A stretch of 64,000 bases of DNA, from assembly GCF_010730955.1 (NCBI RefSeq), contig NZ_AP022577.1, positions 3,224,001 to 3,288,000 on the forward strand. Reading direction: 5' to 3'. Under the pieces are notes generated by a model. It was given only the letters and a program-made list of their open reading frames with translations, did not search any database and had not been told where the DNA came from. A program made the translations under genes and the position numbers. Positions within the stretch are counted from its first letter, which is position 1. The number at the start of each line of letters is the position of its first letter. Below are positions 36,492-44,478 of the stretch, one piece after another. The DNA is from Mycolicibacterium aubagnense. Lineage in GTDB: Bacteria > Actinomycetota > Actinomycetes > Mycobacteriales > Mycobacteriaceae.

Positions 36492-37692
36492 CCGTCAACA
36501 GGATGTACTGGGCGGCAACCTGTTCGTGGGCGTCCTTCAATTCGGTACCGCGTGCCTCGATGACGTAATTGCCGGCGGGCGCGACACAATAGAACTGCTT
36601 GGGGTTGGCCAACAAGATGCAGCGACTGAGTGCCAGCCCGGGCACCGGATCGGCGGTCTCGGTGCCGTCGACCGACACCTCTTTGCCGAAGGCGTTCGCC
36701 ACGTTCACAGCTGACGCGGGGTCCTTTGCCTGGTACACGCCGGTCTTCCCGCGCGCGAACCCCGTCACGCCGTTGTCCTGGAACACTCTGGCCGAGGAGA
36801 TCGGGTTGCTCTGGAAGTGCAAGGCCCCGGTACCGGAGTAGACGGCGTTCTGGGAGTTGCGTGGCGAATCGGTCAGCAACGTCAACGCCAGGAGTCCCGT
36901 CGGATCGACCGGCACCGACGCCAGCTCGGCCGCCGGTTTGAACGGATCGATCGCACCGATCTGCGCGCCTATGGCCTTGGCCACCAACGCGATGGCGGGA
37001 TCGGGACCGGCTGTCGATTGGGCCAACTGGATCAGGACGTAGGGGCCGTGCGCGGTGAACGACCGCGCGGTGGTCAACTTCGCACCGTGGGAATCGATGT
37101 CGTATGTCGACGCCAGTGCATCCGGATGGTCGGGAATGGCAACGGTTTTCGGCTCCGCGCCGCGAATCTTGAGCTGGAGGGCCGCCGCATTCATCTCACC
37201 TGCGGCGGCGCCGGCATCGGCCGGGGAGGCAAAACGCAGTACGCCATTGATCAGTACGGACTTTGTCTCAGACTCCCGCGCAGAAGCGAACCCATCGATG
37301 AAGTTGTGCCTGCCGGCGGCGGTCGCGATGCTTTCGGGTCCGAACTGGGCCAGGACGCCGGGCTCGTCGATCACGAAATACGTTGACAGATAAGGATCGG
37401 TGAGCGTGCTGTCGACCGCCCACGGTCCCACCACATAACCGGCCAGCTGCTGCGACTCGACTTTCGCGCCGATCGCCGGGGTACCCGCGGCGCCGTAGGG
37501 TTCATGCGCCTTGGTCGGGTAAACGCCCGGTTTCAACTGCGCCGGAGCGACGATCGCCGGCGGCGGCGGTGCCGTGGAGGTCGTCGGCTTCGACGACGAC
37601 GTCGCCGGGCTGGACTGCGTTGACCCGCCGCCGCAGCCGACGGCCAGCACCGCCACCACGACTGCCGCTCCGCAGTTGACCAGACCCCGCAT
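36481..37692 (-). CDS. Mycobacterial lipoprotein of unknown function (DUF7373-like)
   Basis: A 403-residue predicted lipoprotein: signal peptide VVVAVLAVGCGGG with lipobox Cys20, then a Ser/Thr/Pro linker and a large soluble domain (LKPGVYPTKAHEPYGAAGTPAIGAKVESQQLAGYVVGPW…). The domain looks like two similar alpha/beta halves (FIDGFASARES…, GVTGFARGKTGVYQAKDPA…), with a Cys pair near the C-terminus (LSRCILL, FYCVAP). I assign it tentatively to the mycobacterial DUF7373 lipoproteins from overall pattern. ATG start with GGGAGG upstream. Role unknown; extracytoplasmic. Confidence 0.75.
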   Translation of the reverse strand: MRGLVNCGAAVVVAVLAVGCGGGSTQSSPATSSSKPTTSTAPPPPAIVAPAQLKPGVYPTKAHEPYGAAGTPAIGAKVESQQLAGYVVGPWAVDSTLTDPYLSTYFVIDEPGVLAQFGPESIATAAGRHNFIDGFASARESETKSVLINGVLRFASPADAGAAAGEMNAAALQLKIRGAEPKTVAIPDHPDALASTYDIDSHGAKLTTARSFTAHGPYVLIQLAQSTAGPDPAIALVAKAIGAQIGAIDPFKPAAELASVPVDPTGLLALTLLTDSPRNSQNAVYSGTGALHFQSNPISSARVFQDNGVTGFARGKTGVYQAKDPASAVNVANAFGKEVSVDGTETADPVPGLALSRCILLANPKQFYCVAPAGNYVIEARGTELKDAHEQVAAQYILLTAKP

Positions 37693-37732
37693 GCGTTCCT
37701 CCCGTGCCGACTACAGACCAACCTACCCACAG

Positions 37733-38308
37733 TCAGGTGCGCGTGGCGCTGAACCGCATCAGATGACCAAACATCTTGGTACCGGTATCGATACGGAGCC
37801 CGTTGCGTCGCCCCTCGGCAACCAGTTCATCAGGATTCACCAGGCGGAACGGCGACCGGTCCACCCGGTGGACCGCCGTGGCCACCGGTGTCCTGGTCAG
37901 GTCGTAGCCGACGAATACGCCACCGGGTCTCAGCACCCGGGCGATCTCGGCGACCGCAGCTTCCCATTCGATGACGTGGTGCAGCATCAGGCAACTGACC
38001 ACCGAATCGAACGCTCCGTCGCCGAACGGCAGGCGGGTCGCGTCGGCGCTCTGCACCGTGACCTGCGGTCGGTCCTTCAACCGCTGCGTGGCAGCATCGA
38101 CCATCACCGGGTCCAGGTCGGTCGCGGTGATCGACAGCCCGGGACGCGCGTTCGAGAGCCCTTCAGCGATTGCGCCACTGCCGGAGCCGATTTCGAGAAG
38201 CTGATCCCCCAGCTGATCAGTGGGCAGCATGTCGAGTACGGCGCGGGTGGTGGTTCGCCACATGGCGCCGCAGCAGAAGGCGCGCTCGACTCTGGACATC
38301 ACCGGCAT
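37733..38308 (-). CDS. Class I SAM-dependent methyltransferase
   Basis: A 191-residue methyltransferase. Motif I is LLEIGSGSGAIAEGL, the acidic loop ITATDLDPVMVDAA, then SADATRLPFGDGAFDSVVSCLMLHHVIEW and VLRPGGVFVGYD. The very short N-terminus has two adjacent cysteines (FCCGAMWRT). GAGGAGACC precedes the ATG. It has the same orientation as the lipoprotein gene, 40 bp upstream of it, and is 49 bp downstream of the AraC gene. Substrate unknown. Confidence 0.86.
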   Translation of the reverse strand: MPVMSRVERAFCCGAMWRTTTRAVLDMLPTDQLGDQLLEIGSGSGAIAEGLSNARPGLSITATDLDPVMVDAATQRLKDRPQVTVQSADATRLPFGDGAFDSVVSCLMLHHVIEWEAAVAEIARVLRPGGVFVGYDLTRTPVATAVHRVDRSPFRLVNPDELVAEGRRNGLRIDTGTKMFGHLMRFSATRT

Positions 38309-38357
38309 TGCGGTCTCCTCCTCGTGGTGTCCTTCGAGTATGGAGTCGCTCGTGACG

Positions 38358-39116
38358 TCACGACTTGGACGGATCCGTCGAATTCCGCAAAGCTCGGGCG
38401 ATCTCCGATGGCGGGGCTCCGGTCATCTCGCGGCACACCCGGTTGGCATGCGAGCCGTCGGCGAATCCGGCCAGGTGCGCGGCATCGGTGACGTGTTCAC
38501 CGTCGGCGAGATGCTTCAACCCGGAGAGCAGCCGGACCCAGCGAGTGGCGGCTGAGAAGGACACCCCGGTCTGCTGCCGGCACAGGCGGCCGAGATAGTC
38601 GGGAGACACCGCCACCTCGCGCGCGACTGCTGCCAGACCCACGGAATCGGTTGTGCCACTGTAGATCAGCTCCATCGCCTGCCTGAGTTGCGGGTGCAGC
38701 TCCGGTTGCTGCTCGGGGTCAGCGCAGAGGCGGTCGATCAGTGCCGCGGCGGCCACTTCGGGGTCCGCGGCGAAAGCGTCCGCCACCGCCCGCGCCAGTA
38801 CCTGCCCCTCGGCCGGCATCCAGATGCCGTCATCAGACTCGCTCAGGCTCAGGGCGTGCAGCGCCACCCCGGGCCAGGTGTGGGGCGCCAGATAGAGCGC
38901 CAGCGTCACATCGTCCGGATCGGCCCGGACGGCGTGGCCGGCACCGCTGGCGATGACCACGACGTGCCCGCTGCGGGGCGCAGCGCCGGCCGTTCGGACC
39001 GTCAGCGGACCCGTCATCCCGACACCGACCTGCACCGCGGGATGATGATGAATCTCCAGGTCACCGAAGGTGCCGACGACCATGACCTGCGCCTGACCTA
39101 TCTCCCAGACGGGCAT
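38358..39116 (-). CDS. AraC-family transcriptional regulator
   Basis: A 252-residue regulator. N-terminal cupin-like sensor (LEIHHHPAVQVGVGMTGPLTVR, with an HHHP metal-binding-like run) and C-terminal double HTH from about residue 150 (VGLAAVAREVAVSPDYLGRLCRQQTGVSFSAATRWVRL … VTDAAHLAGFADGSHANRVCREMTGAPPSEI). It may control the methyltransferase gene 49 bp downstream; no operator was identified. Confidence 0.87.
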   Translation of the reverse strand: MPVWEIGQAQVMVVGTFGDLEIHHHPAVQVGVGMTGPLTVRTAGAAPRSGHVVVIASGAGHAVRADPDDVTLALYLAPHTWPGVALHALSLSESDDGIWMPAEGQVLARAVADAFAADPEVAAAALIDRLCADPEQQPELHPQLRQAMELIYSGTTDSVGLAAVAREVAVSPDYLGRLCRQQTGVSFSAATRWVRLLSGLKHLADGEHVTDAAHLAGFADGSHANRVCREMTGAPPSEIARALRNSTDPSKS

Positions 39117-39124
39117 GCCTCATG

Positions 39125-39685
39125 CTAGCGCCGGGACTGCCGCCGCTCGATCGCCTCCAGCGCCTCTTGCGCCCACCGCAGGTTCTCCTGTTCGAATGAG
39201 ATACCGCGCATCAACGTCAGGTAGGGTCCCACCCGGTCCGCGTCGGCCAGGAACGCCGTCTCGCTGCGGCCACCCAGGATTCGGTTGCGGATGCGCTCAT
39301 AGAGTTCGAGCTGATTGGTGGACCACTGGATTCGGTCCCGCAGGCCCGCACACACCGCTGCGGCGTTACCGCTGTCGACGGTCGACACCTGGACCAGCAA
39401 GTCGTCACGCATGGCCAACGGCTTCGGCGTCGCCTCGGTGAAGGCGTGCACCGCGGCCCGCCCGGCGTCGGTCAGCGTGAACATCCGTTTGTTGGGCCGG
39501 CGCTCCTGTTCGACGACACGTGCCTCGATCAGCCCGTCGGCCGCGAGTCGGTCCAGTTCCCGGTACAACTGCTGCGGAGTGGCCATCCAGAAGTTGGCGA
39601 CGGACGCGTCGAAGCCCTTGGCCAGGTCATATCCCGAGGCCTCGCTGTCGAGCAGGGCCGCCAAGACGGCGTCACGCAGAGCCAT
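39125..39685 (-). CDS. PadR-family transcriptional regulator
   Basis: A 186-residue PadR regulator. Winged helix: MALRDAVLAALLDSEASGYDLAKGF … QLYRELDRLAADGLIEARVVEQERRPNKRMFTLTDAGRAAV; C-terminal dimerisation helices follow (PadR_C). Start ATG 39685; the frame opens 24 bp earlier. It diverges from the NTF2-like/LLM oxidoreductase pair, and two near-identical dyads lie in the 110 bp gap, one next to each start, so it should control both directions. Confidence 0.9.
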   Translation of the reverse strand: MALRDAVLAALLDSEASGYDLAKGFDASVANFWMATPQQLYRELDRLAADGLIEARVVEQERRPNKRMFTLTDAGRAAVHAFTEATPKPLAMRDDLLVQVSTVDSGNAAAVCAGLRDRIQWSTNQLELYERIRNRILGGRSETAFLADADRVGPYLTLMRGISFEQENLRWAQEALEAIERRQSRR

Positions 39686-39699
39686 GCCGGAAAGTGTAG

Positions 39700-39717
39700 T
39701 AGTCAACAAAGTGATTA
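39700..39717. promoter_or_regulatory. PadR operator candidate, copy 1
   Basis: TAGTCAACAAAGTGATTA: half-sites TA(G/A)TCA and TGATTA with the spacer ACAAAG, 14 bp before the PadR start. It is nearly identical to copy 2, with dyad centres 65 bp apart. Confidence 0.75.
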
Positions 39718-39764
39718 GTCACATATGGACACGGCGAGCTTGTCCGGCTAGCGTCACCGATACC

Positions 39765-39782
39765 TAATCAACAAATTGACTA
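39765..39782. promoter_or_regulatory. PadR operator candidate, copy 2
   Basis: TAATCAACAAATTGACTA: the same TANTCA-ACAAAN-TGANTA layout as copy 1, 13 bp before the NTF2-like start. The symmetric placement beside both start codons supports joint repression. Confidence 0.75.
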
Positions 39783-39795
39783 TGCGAGGTATGCG

Positions 39796-40215
39796 ATGCA
39801 GGCATTCCGCAAGGCCGTCGAGGCTGCCGACAGCGAGGCCATGGCCGCCTGTTTGGCCGATGACGTGGTGTTCACCAGCCCCGTCGCCTTCAAGCCGTAC
39901 CCCGGCAAGCCCATCACCGCCGCCATCCTGCGCGGCGTAATGCGGGTCTTCGAGGACTTCCGCTACATCCGTGAGATCAACGATCTCGAAACGGGCAGCC
40001 ACGCACTGGTTTTCGAGACCACGGTCGGCGGCAAGAAGATCACCGGCTGCGACTTCATCCACGTCAACGACGAGGGCCTGATCGACGATTTCATGGTGAT
40101 GATCCGGCCGCTGTCCGGCGCCATGGCGCTGTCCGAGGCGATGGGCGCCCAGTTCCCCCAGATCCAAGCGGAGGCCGCTGAGGAGATCGCGGCCCTCGCA
40201 ACGAAGGAGCAGTGA
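39796..40215 (+). CDS. NTF2-like/SnoaL-type protein
   Basis: A 139-residue cone-shaped NTF2-fold protein (MQAFRKAVEAADSEAMAACLADDVVFTSP … DFIHVNDEGLIDDFMVMIRP). Such proteins are small-molecule binders, isomerases or dehydratases; the key catalytic residues cannot be assigned here. It is the first gene of a PadR-controlled pair: its TGA lies 2 bp before the LLM oxidoreductase ATG, so the products likely act on the same compound. Confidence 0.83.
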   Translation: MQAFRKAVEAADSEAMAACLADDVVFTSPVAFKPYPGKPITAAILRGVMRVFEDFRYIREINDLETGSHALVFETTVGGKKITGCDFIHVNDEGLIDDFMVMIRPLSGAMALSEAMGAQFPQIQAEAAEEIAALATKEQ

Positions 40216-40217
40216 GC

Positions 40218-41255
40218 ATGAAGATCGGTCTGGGCATCAACTACGCCGGCGGCTTCAAGGAGGTCGTGGCGGAGGTCGCTGACCTCGAAAAGGCCGGACT
40301 GGACGTCGTTTTCGTCCCGGAGGCGTACTCCTTCGACGCCATCAGCGCGCTTGGCTACCTGGCCGCCGCGACCGAGCGGGTCGAGCTGGCCTCGGGCATC
40401 CTGCAGCTCTACACGCGCACCCCGACCCTGACGGCCATGACCGCCGCGGGTCTGGATTACGTGTCCGACGGCCGGTACATCCTGGGTCTCGGCGCCTCCG
40501 GCCCGCAGGTGATCGAAGGCTTCCACGGCGTCCCCTATGACAACCCGATCGGGCGTACGCGCGAGGTCGTCGAGATCTGCCGTCAGGTGTGGCGCCGTGA
40601 GCGACTCCAGTACCAAGGCAAGCACTACACCATTCCGCTGCCCGAGGGCCAGGGCACCGGGCTGGGCAAGTCGCTCAAGCTCATCAACCACCCTGTGCGC
40701 GAACGCATTCCGGTGCTGCTGGCGGCGCTCGGGCCGAAGAATGTCGAGCTGGCCGCAGAGATCGCCGAGGGCTGGCAGCCCATCTTCTACCTGCCGGAGA
40801 AGGCCAAGGACGTGTGGGGCGATGCTCTGGAGGCCGGGTACGCCAAGCGCGACGCCGCGCTGCCGCCCATGGACATCTACGCCGGCCCGGCACTCGCCAT
40901 CGGCGACAACGTCGAGGGCATGCGCGAGTTCATCAAGCCCCATATCGCGCTGTACATCGGTGGCATGGGCGCCAAGGGCAAGAACTTCTACCACAACGTG
41001 GCCACCAAATACGGATACGGCGCCGAAGCCGACCGGATCCAGGAGCTGTACCTGGCCGGCGACAAGGATGGTGCGGCGAAAGTTGTTCCCGACGAACTGG
41101 TTCGGGACATTTCGCTGATCGGTAGCCGGGAGTTCGTGAAGGAGCGGGTGGCCGCGTTCCGCGAGTCCGGGGTGACCGTACTCAACGTGGTGCCCATGGG
41201 CGCGACGACCGCCGACCGCATCAAGCTCATCGAGGAACTGCGCGACCTGGTGTAA
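40218..41255 (+). CDS. LLM-class F420-dependent oxidoreductase
   Basis: A 345-residue luciferase-like TIM barrel. It begins KIGLGINYAGGFKEVVAEVADLEKAGLDVVFVPEAYSFD, then ERVELASGILQLYTRTPTLTAMTAAGLDYVSDGRYILGLGASGPQVIEGFHGVPYD, the classic mycobacterial F420-dependent pattern with the hydride-binding pocket near the GLGASGPQV loop. Start ATG 40218 with AAGGAG eight bases upstream. Cotranscribed with the NTF2-like gene and under the PadR operators. Substrate unknown; related enzymes reduce or oxidise enones, alcohols or xenobiotics. Confidence 0.9.
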   Translation: MKIGLGINYAGGFKEVVAEVADLEKAGLDVVFVPEAYSFDAISALGYLAAATERVELASGILQLYTRTPTLTAMTAAGLDYVSDGRYILGLGASGPQVIEGFHGVPYDNPIGRTREVVEICRQVWRRERLQYQGKHYTIPLPEGQGTGLGKSLKLINHPVRERIPVLLAALGPKNVELAAEIAEGWQPIFYLPEKAKDVWGDALEAGYAKRDAALPPMDIYAGPALAIGDNVEGMREFIKPHIALYIGGMGAKGKNFYHNVATKYGYGAEADRIQELYLAGDKDGAAKVVPDELVRDISLIGSREFVKERVAAFRESGVTVLNVVPMGATTADRIKLIEELRDLV

Positions 41256-41329
41256 ATCCGGTGCGAGGTGATGAGACCGCGTGTCGTCTCTCCCTGCGAC
41301 CTGTGCGGCCTGGACGCGTCAACGCATGC

Positions 41330-41359
41330 TGACAATGTCAACGCACGCTGACAATGTCA
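41330..41359. promoter_or_regulatory. Tandem TGACAATGTCA palindromes
   Basis: TGACA-A-TGTCA occurs at 41330-41340 and 41349-41359, 19 bp apart, and a third half-site (GCTGACAG) follows near 41366. The second copy extends to GCTGACAATGTCAGC. They lie in the 276 bp gap between the LLM gene and the adenylate cyclase, 170-200 bp before the cyclase start. They look like operators of a TetR- or MarR-type protein; the regulator is not identified. Confidence 0.6.
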
Positions 41360-41531
41360 GCCTCGGCTGACAGCTCCGGGCGCGACATGATGAGCAGAGA
41401 GTTCCGGCCGGCTGATCAGGTGGACGCAGCCGACCGCGCCCCAACCGGACCTAACCGCGCCTCGCCAGATCGAGGACAAACCACGGGCCACCACGGGAAG
41501 ATGGGCGAACACTCCTGAGCCGGAGGACGCC

Positions 41532-43073
41532 TTGACCACCTTTGACCCGCCCGACCGTCTGGTACTGCTGCGCCTCCTGGCGCGGCCATATCAGCTCGGT
41601 GGGATCAGGATGCTCCGGCGTACCATCCTGCTCGTCTTCATCGCTGCCTCGCTGGTGTGGGCGGCAGCCGGACCGCAGTTCGTCCGGTTGTTCGCCCCTG
41701 GCCTCACCCGCACCGACTTGTTGATTCTCACCTGCCTCGGCGCGACCATCTACCTGATCGACGACGTGGTGACCTTTGCGGCCATCGCACCGCATCTGCG
41801 TACACTCCAGCACTGGTTCGACGAGCCGGACTCCGCTGAGGCAACCGATATGTGGCGGACGGCCGCGGAGATTCCGTTGGCGCCTATGCTGCGACCGTTG
41901 TCATTGGCCTTCCTCGCGGGTCTCAACCTGGTGTGGATCGTCGTACTGATCCGGCTGCTGCACCTACCAGCCGTCGCATTTCTGCTGTTCATCCCCGGCG
42001 CCATGCTGTTCCGGTTCTACTGGCTGGTCTTGCGGTCCATGCTCACCGAGCAGATGATGCGTCCGGTGCTGGCCGACATCAGCCGGCACGTCACGGACTT
42101 CGGCGGTCCGGTCCGGGTTCGAATCGGGCTGGCGTACCGGCTCCTCGGCACCATCCCATTGATCGCGGTGCTAGCAGGTACTGGCGTCGCCGGGCTTGTC
42201 GGCCCGCACACCATCCGCACCCTGGCCATCGGCGTCGCCCTGTCCGCTGCCATTTCGGTAACCGTCGCTTTCCCGCTCCTCCTGCTGGTCACTCGATCGG
42301 TGACCGAACCGCTGCGTGACCTGCGCCGGGCCGCTGACCGGGTCGGCGACGGTGACTTCACCGTCAGGGTGCCCATCACCAGCACCGACGAAATCGGCCT
42401 GCTGGCCACGGGATTCAATGCGATGACCGAAGGCCTGGCGGAACGAGAACGCCTTCGGACTGCGTTCGTCACCTACCACGACGCCGCCATCGTCGACCAC
42501 ATTCTGACCGGCGGCGGCCGGCTGGCTGACGGTGAGGAAGCCGAGATCACCGCGCTGTTCATGGACGTCCGCGGATTCACCGGCTACGCGGAACAACACC
42601 CCGCCAGGGACGTGGTCGCCATGCTGAACCGGTTGTTCGCAGCGGTGGTACCGATCGTCGGCAAGCACGGCGGCTACGTGGACAAGTTCATCGGCGACGG
42701 CCTACTTGCCGTATTCGGTGTGCCACAACGCTGTTCGGACCATGCCGACCGGGCCTTGGCAGCAGCTCGCGACATCGCCGCCGCACTGCATGACCGCGAC
42801 GGTGATCCCGACGTTGGCATCGGCCTGAACTCCGGCACGGTCGTCGCCGGGAATCTCGGTGGCGCCGGACGGTTCGACTTCACCGTCATCGGTGATCCGG
42901 TCAATGTCGCCGCACGCGTGGAATCAGCGACGCGGCAGACCGGAGACACGATCCTGCTGAGCCAGCACACCTGGGAGCTGCTGAGCCCGGCGGCGCGCGC
43001 GGATACCGTGGCCAGACCGGCAGTCCCGCTCAAGGGCAAGACGCAGACGGTCAGCCTCTACGCACCCGGCTGA
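41532..43073 (+). CDS. Membrane-anchored class III adenylate cyclase with HAMP domain
   Basis: A 513-residue cyclase that makes cAMP from ATP. It has six hydrophobic segments in residues about 27-255, a HAMP domain at about 255-310 (LLVTRSVTEPLRDLRRAADRVGDGDFTVRVPITSTDEIG), and the catalytic domain at about 335-510. Metal Asp residues are in ALFMDVRGFTGYAE and KFIGDGLLAVFG; the adenine-specifying Lys precedes FIGDG; GDPVNVAARVES supplies Asp and the transition-state Arg. This is the Rv1318c-Rv1320c layout of mycobacteria. Start is TTG 41532 with CCGGAGG before it. Its end overlaps the convergent CAP-protein gene by 16 bp. Confidence 0.92.
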   Translation: MTTFDPPDRLVLLRLLARPYQLGGIRMLRRTILLVFIAASLVWAAAGPQFVRLFAPGLTRTDLLILTCLGATIYLIDDVVTFAAIAPHLRTLQHWFDEPDSAEATDMWRTAAEIPLAPMLRPLSLAFLAGLNLVWIVVLIRLLHLPAVAFLLFIPGAMLFRFYWLVLRSMLTEQMMRPVLADISRHVTDFGGPVRVRIGLAYRLLGTIPLIAVLAGTGVAGLVGPHTIRTLAIGVALSAAISVTVAFPLLLLVTRSVTEPLRDLRRAADRVGDGDFTVRVPITSTDEIGLLATGFNAMTEGLAERERLRTAFVTYHDAAIVDHILTGGGRLADGEEAEITALFMDVRGFTGYAEQHPARDVVAMLNRLFAAVVPIVGKHGGYVDKFIGDGLLAVFGVPQRCSDHADRALAAARDIAAALHDRDGDPDVGIGLNSGTVVAGNLGGAGRFDFTVIGDPVNVAARVESATRQTGDTILLSQHTWELLSPAARADTVARPAVPLKGKTQTVSLYAPG

Positions 43074-43537
43074 CCGTACAACGCCACGACGACCGAGCGG
43101 TCCGGGCTGTTCTCTGACCACACCCCCATGACGCTGTTGGCGCAGTTGGACATGATGGCCAAATCGGCGGGGTCGTAGTACCACTGATTGAGCACATCAA
43201 GATTGTTGATCGCGATCGACCGGTTGATCGCCACCGTCTGAAACACCTTGCCCCGGAAGCCCGCTGCCTGGGCCCGCGCTTGGGGCGTCGACCCATCGGA
43301 ACCGAGGTCGCCGTCCAGCTCGCGGTTGTTCAGCACGTCATTCGCGTGCCACTCCGCGGCGAGCCTCAGCTGCGGACTGACCGCGACGTCGTTGGTGCAC
43401 CCGGCCTGATGTTGAATGGTGAAGACATTGGCGACCACGCTGTTGTTGAGGCGCGAATTGTCGGCCTGCGCAACGGCGGGCAGCACGGCACCACCGCCGA
43501 AGACAGCCAGTGTCGCCCAAACGATTCGAGTACTCAT
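43058..43537 (-). CDS. Secreted CAP-domain (SCP-like) protein, last gene of the mce operon
   Basis: A 159-residue exported protein. Signal peptide (IVWATLAVFGGGAVLPAVAQA) then a compact CAP domain: LAAEWHANDVLNNRELDGDLGSDGSTPQARAQAAGFRGKVFQTVAIN and MSNCANSVMGVW. Two cysteines (GCTN, NCAN) may pair. CAP proteins often bind sterols or lipids, which fits an mce operon, although a lipid role here is inference. Its ATG overlaps the DUF732 stop (ATGA), so it is probably translated from the mce transcript. Confidence 0.8.
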   Translation of the reverse strand: MSTRIVWATLAVFGGGAVLPAVAQADNSRLNNSVVANVFTIQHQAGCTNDVAVSPQLRLAAEWHANDVLNNRELDGDLGSDGSTPQARAQAAGFRGKVFQTVAINRSIAINNLDVLNQWYYDPADLAIMSNCANSVMGVWSENSPDRSVVVALYGQPGA

Positions 43538-43902
43538 CGTGTCCCCAGGCGGCTGTTGCCCGCGGAATTGCGCAGCTGCGAGATGAGTTCAGGGCATAGT
43601 TCGTTCAGGGCTTGCCCCACAAGATAGTTGGCTTCATTCAGGTCGCCGCCGGTCACCTCGGCCCCGATGTCACCGATGAGCTGCGCATAGCTTCGTCCCG
43701 CAGAGACCTTGTCGCACACACCGCGCCCGTAGGCGATGGCGGCATCGGCACTCGGGAAGTTGAAGCCGGGCCGCGCGTTGACGCTGTTGACGTACGTCAC
43801 CGGATCGGCCAGTGCCGTTGCCGCACATCCGAACCCGGTAGACAAGACGAGCAGCACCGCGAGTCCGCGAATCACACCGGGTCGAATTGCGAGATCAGCC
43901 AT
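43534..43902 (-). CDS. Secreted DUF732 protein in the mce operon
   Basis: A 122-residue protein with signal peptide (VIRGLAVLLVLSTGFGCAATALA) and a small helical DUF732 domain (YVNSVNARPGFNFPSADAAIAYGRGVCDKVSAGRSYAQLIGDI … YLVGQALNELCPEL), with a conserved cysteine pair GVCDK/ELCPE. DUF732 proteins are mycobacteria-specific secreted proteins without a defined function. It overlaps the upstream Mas gene by 31 bp and the downstream CAP gene by 4 bp, which places it in the mce operon. Confidence 0.85.
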   Translation of the reverse strand: MADLAIRPGVIRGLAVLLVLSTGFGCAATALADPVTYVNSVNARPGFNFPSADAAIAYGRGVCDKVSAGRSYAQLIGDIGAEVTGGDLNEANYLVGQALNELCPELISQLRNSAGNSRLGTR

Positions 43903-44441
43903 CGATCGTGCACCTTGTCGAGAGTCACCCGCACGGTCGACGTCGAGCCCGTGGGCGCGTCCGTGCCGATTGTGGTGGTCTGGTTCACGAAAACCAGTAC
44001 CACGGCGTGATTTTCGGTCGCCGAGACAGACGCGGCATCAGGCACCATTGCCACGGCCGTGATGTGTTTCTGCTTGGCCCCGGGCGCCACCACGGTGTCG
44101 ACCAACTTGGTGTAGTCGCCGCGGAACCCTCCGGTCAGCCGGTCGGCGGCAGATTTGAGTTCCGTATCAACGGTTTCCGCGTGATAGGAGAGCATGGCGA
44201 CAGTGCCGTCGCTGGCTGCCCGCACCGAGTCGTTGGCCGCGCGTTGGGCCAGCCGCACCGAGCCATCCTGCCATTTGAAGTATCCCGCGGCAACGGCAAG
44301 GAGCATGGCCGCGACCGCCAGCGTCGCTGTGATCCACTGCACCCGTGACTTGCGCGAATCACTCTGCGCTGGCGCGGGTTCGGTCTCAACGTCCGCTGTC
44401 TCGTCGAGCGAGACAATGCGTTCTTCGACATCCACTGTCAT
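43872..44441 (-). CDS. Mce-associated membrane protein (second)
   Basis: A 189-residue type II membrane protein: acidic cytoplasmic N-terminus, one membrane helix (WITATLAVAAMLLAVAAGYF) at about 35-55, then the NTF2-like extracytoplasmic Mas/VirB8-like domain (ANDSVRAASDGTVAMLSYHAETVDTELKSAADRLTGGFRGDYTKLVDTVVAP). Start ATG 44441 follows GAAGGACA. Mas proteins stabilise Mce complexes. It overlaps the DUF732 gene by 31 bp. Confidence 0.88.
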   Translation of the reverse strand: MTVDVEERIVSLDETADVETEPAPAQSDSRKSRVQWITATLAVAAMLLAVAAGYFKWQDGSVRLAQRAANDSVRAASDGTVAMLSYHAETVDTELKSAADRLTGGFRGDYTKLVDTVVAPGAKQKHITAVAMVPDAASVSATENHAVVLVFVNQTTTIGTDAPTGSTSTVRVTLDKVHDRWLISQFDPV

Positions 44442-44478
44442 GATCTGTCCTTCATGTGGTCCTGGCCGTCCGGTCTGC

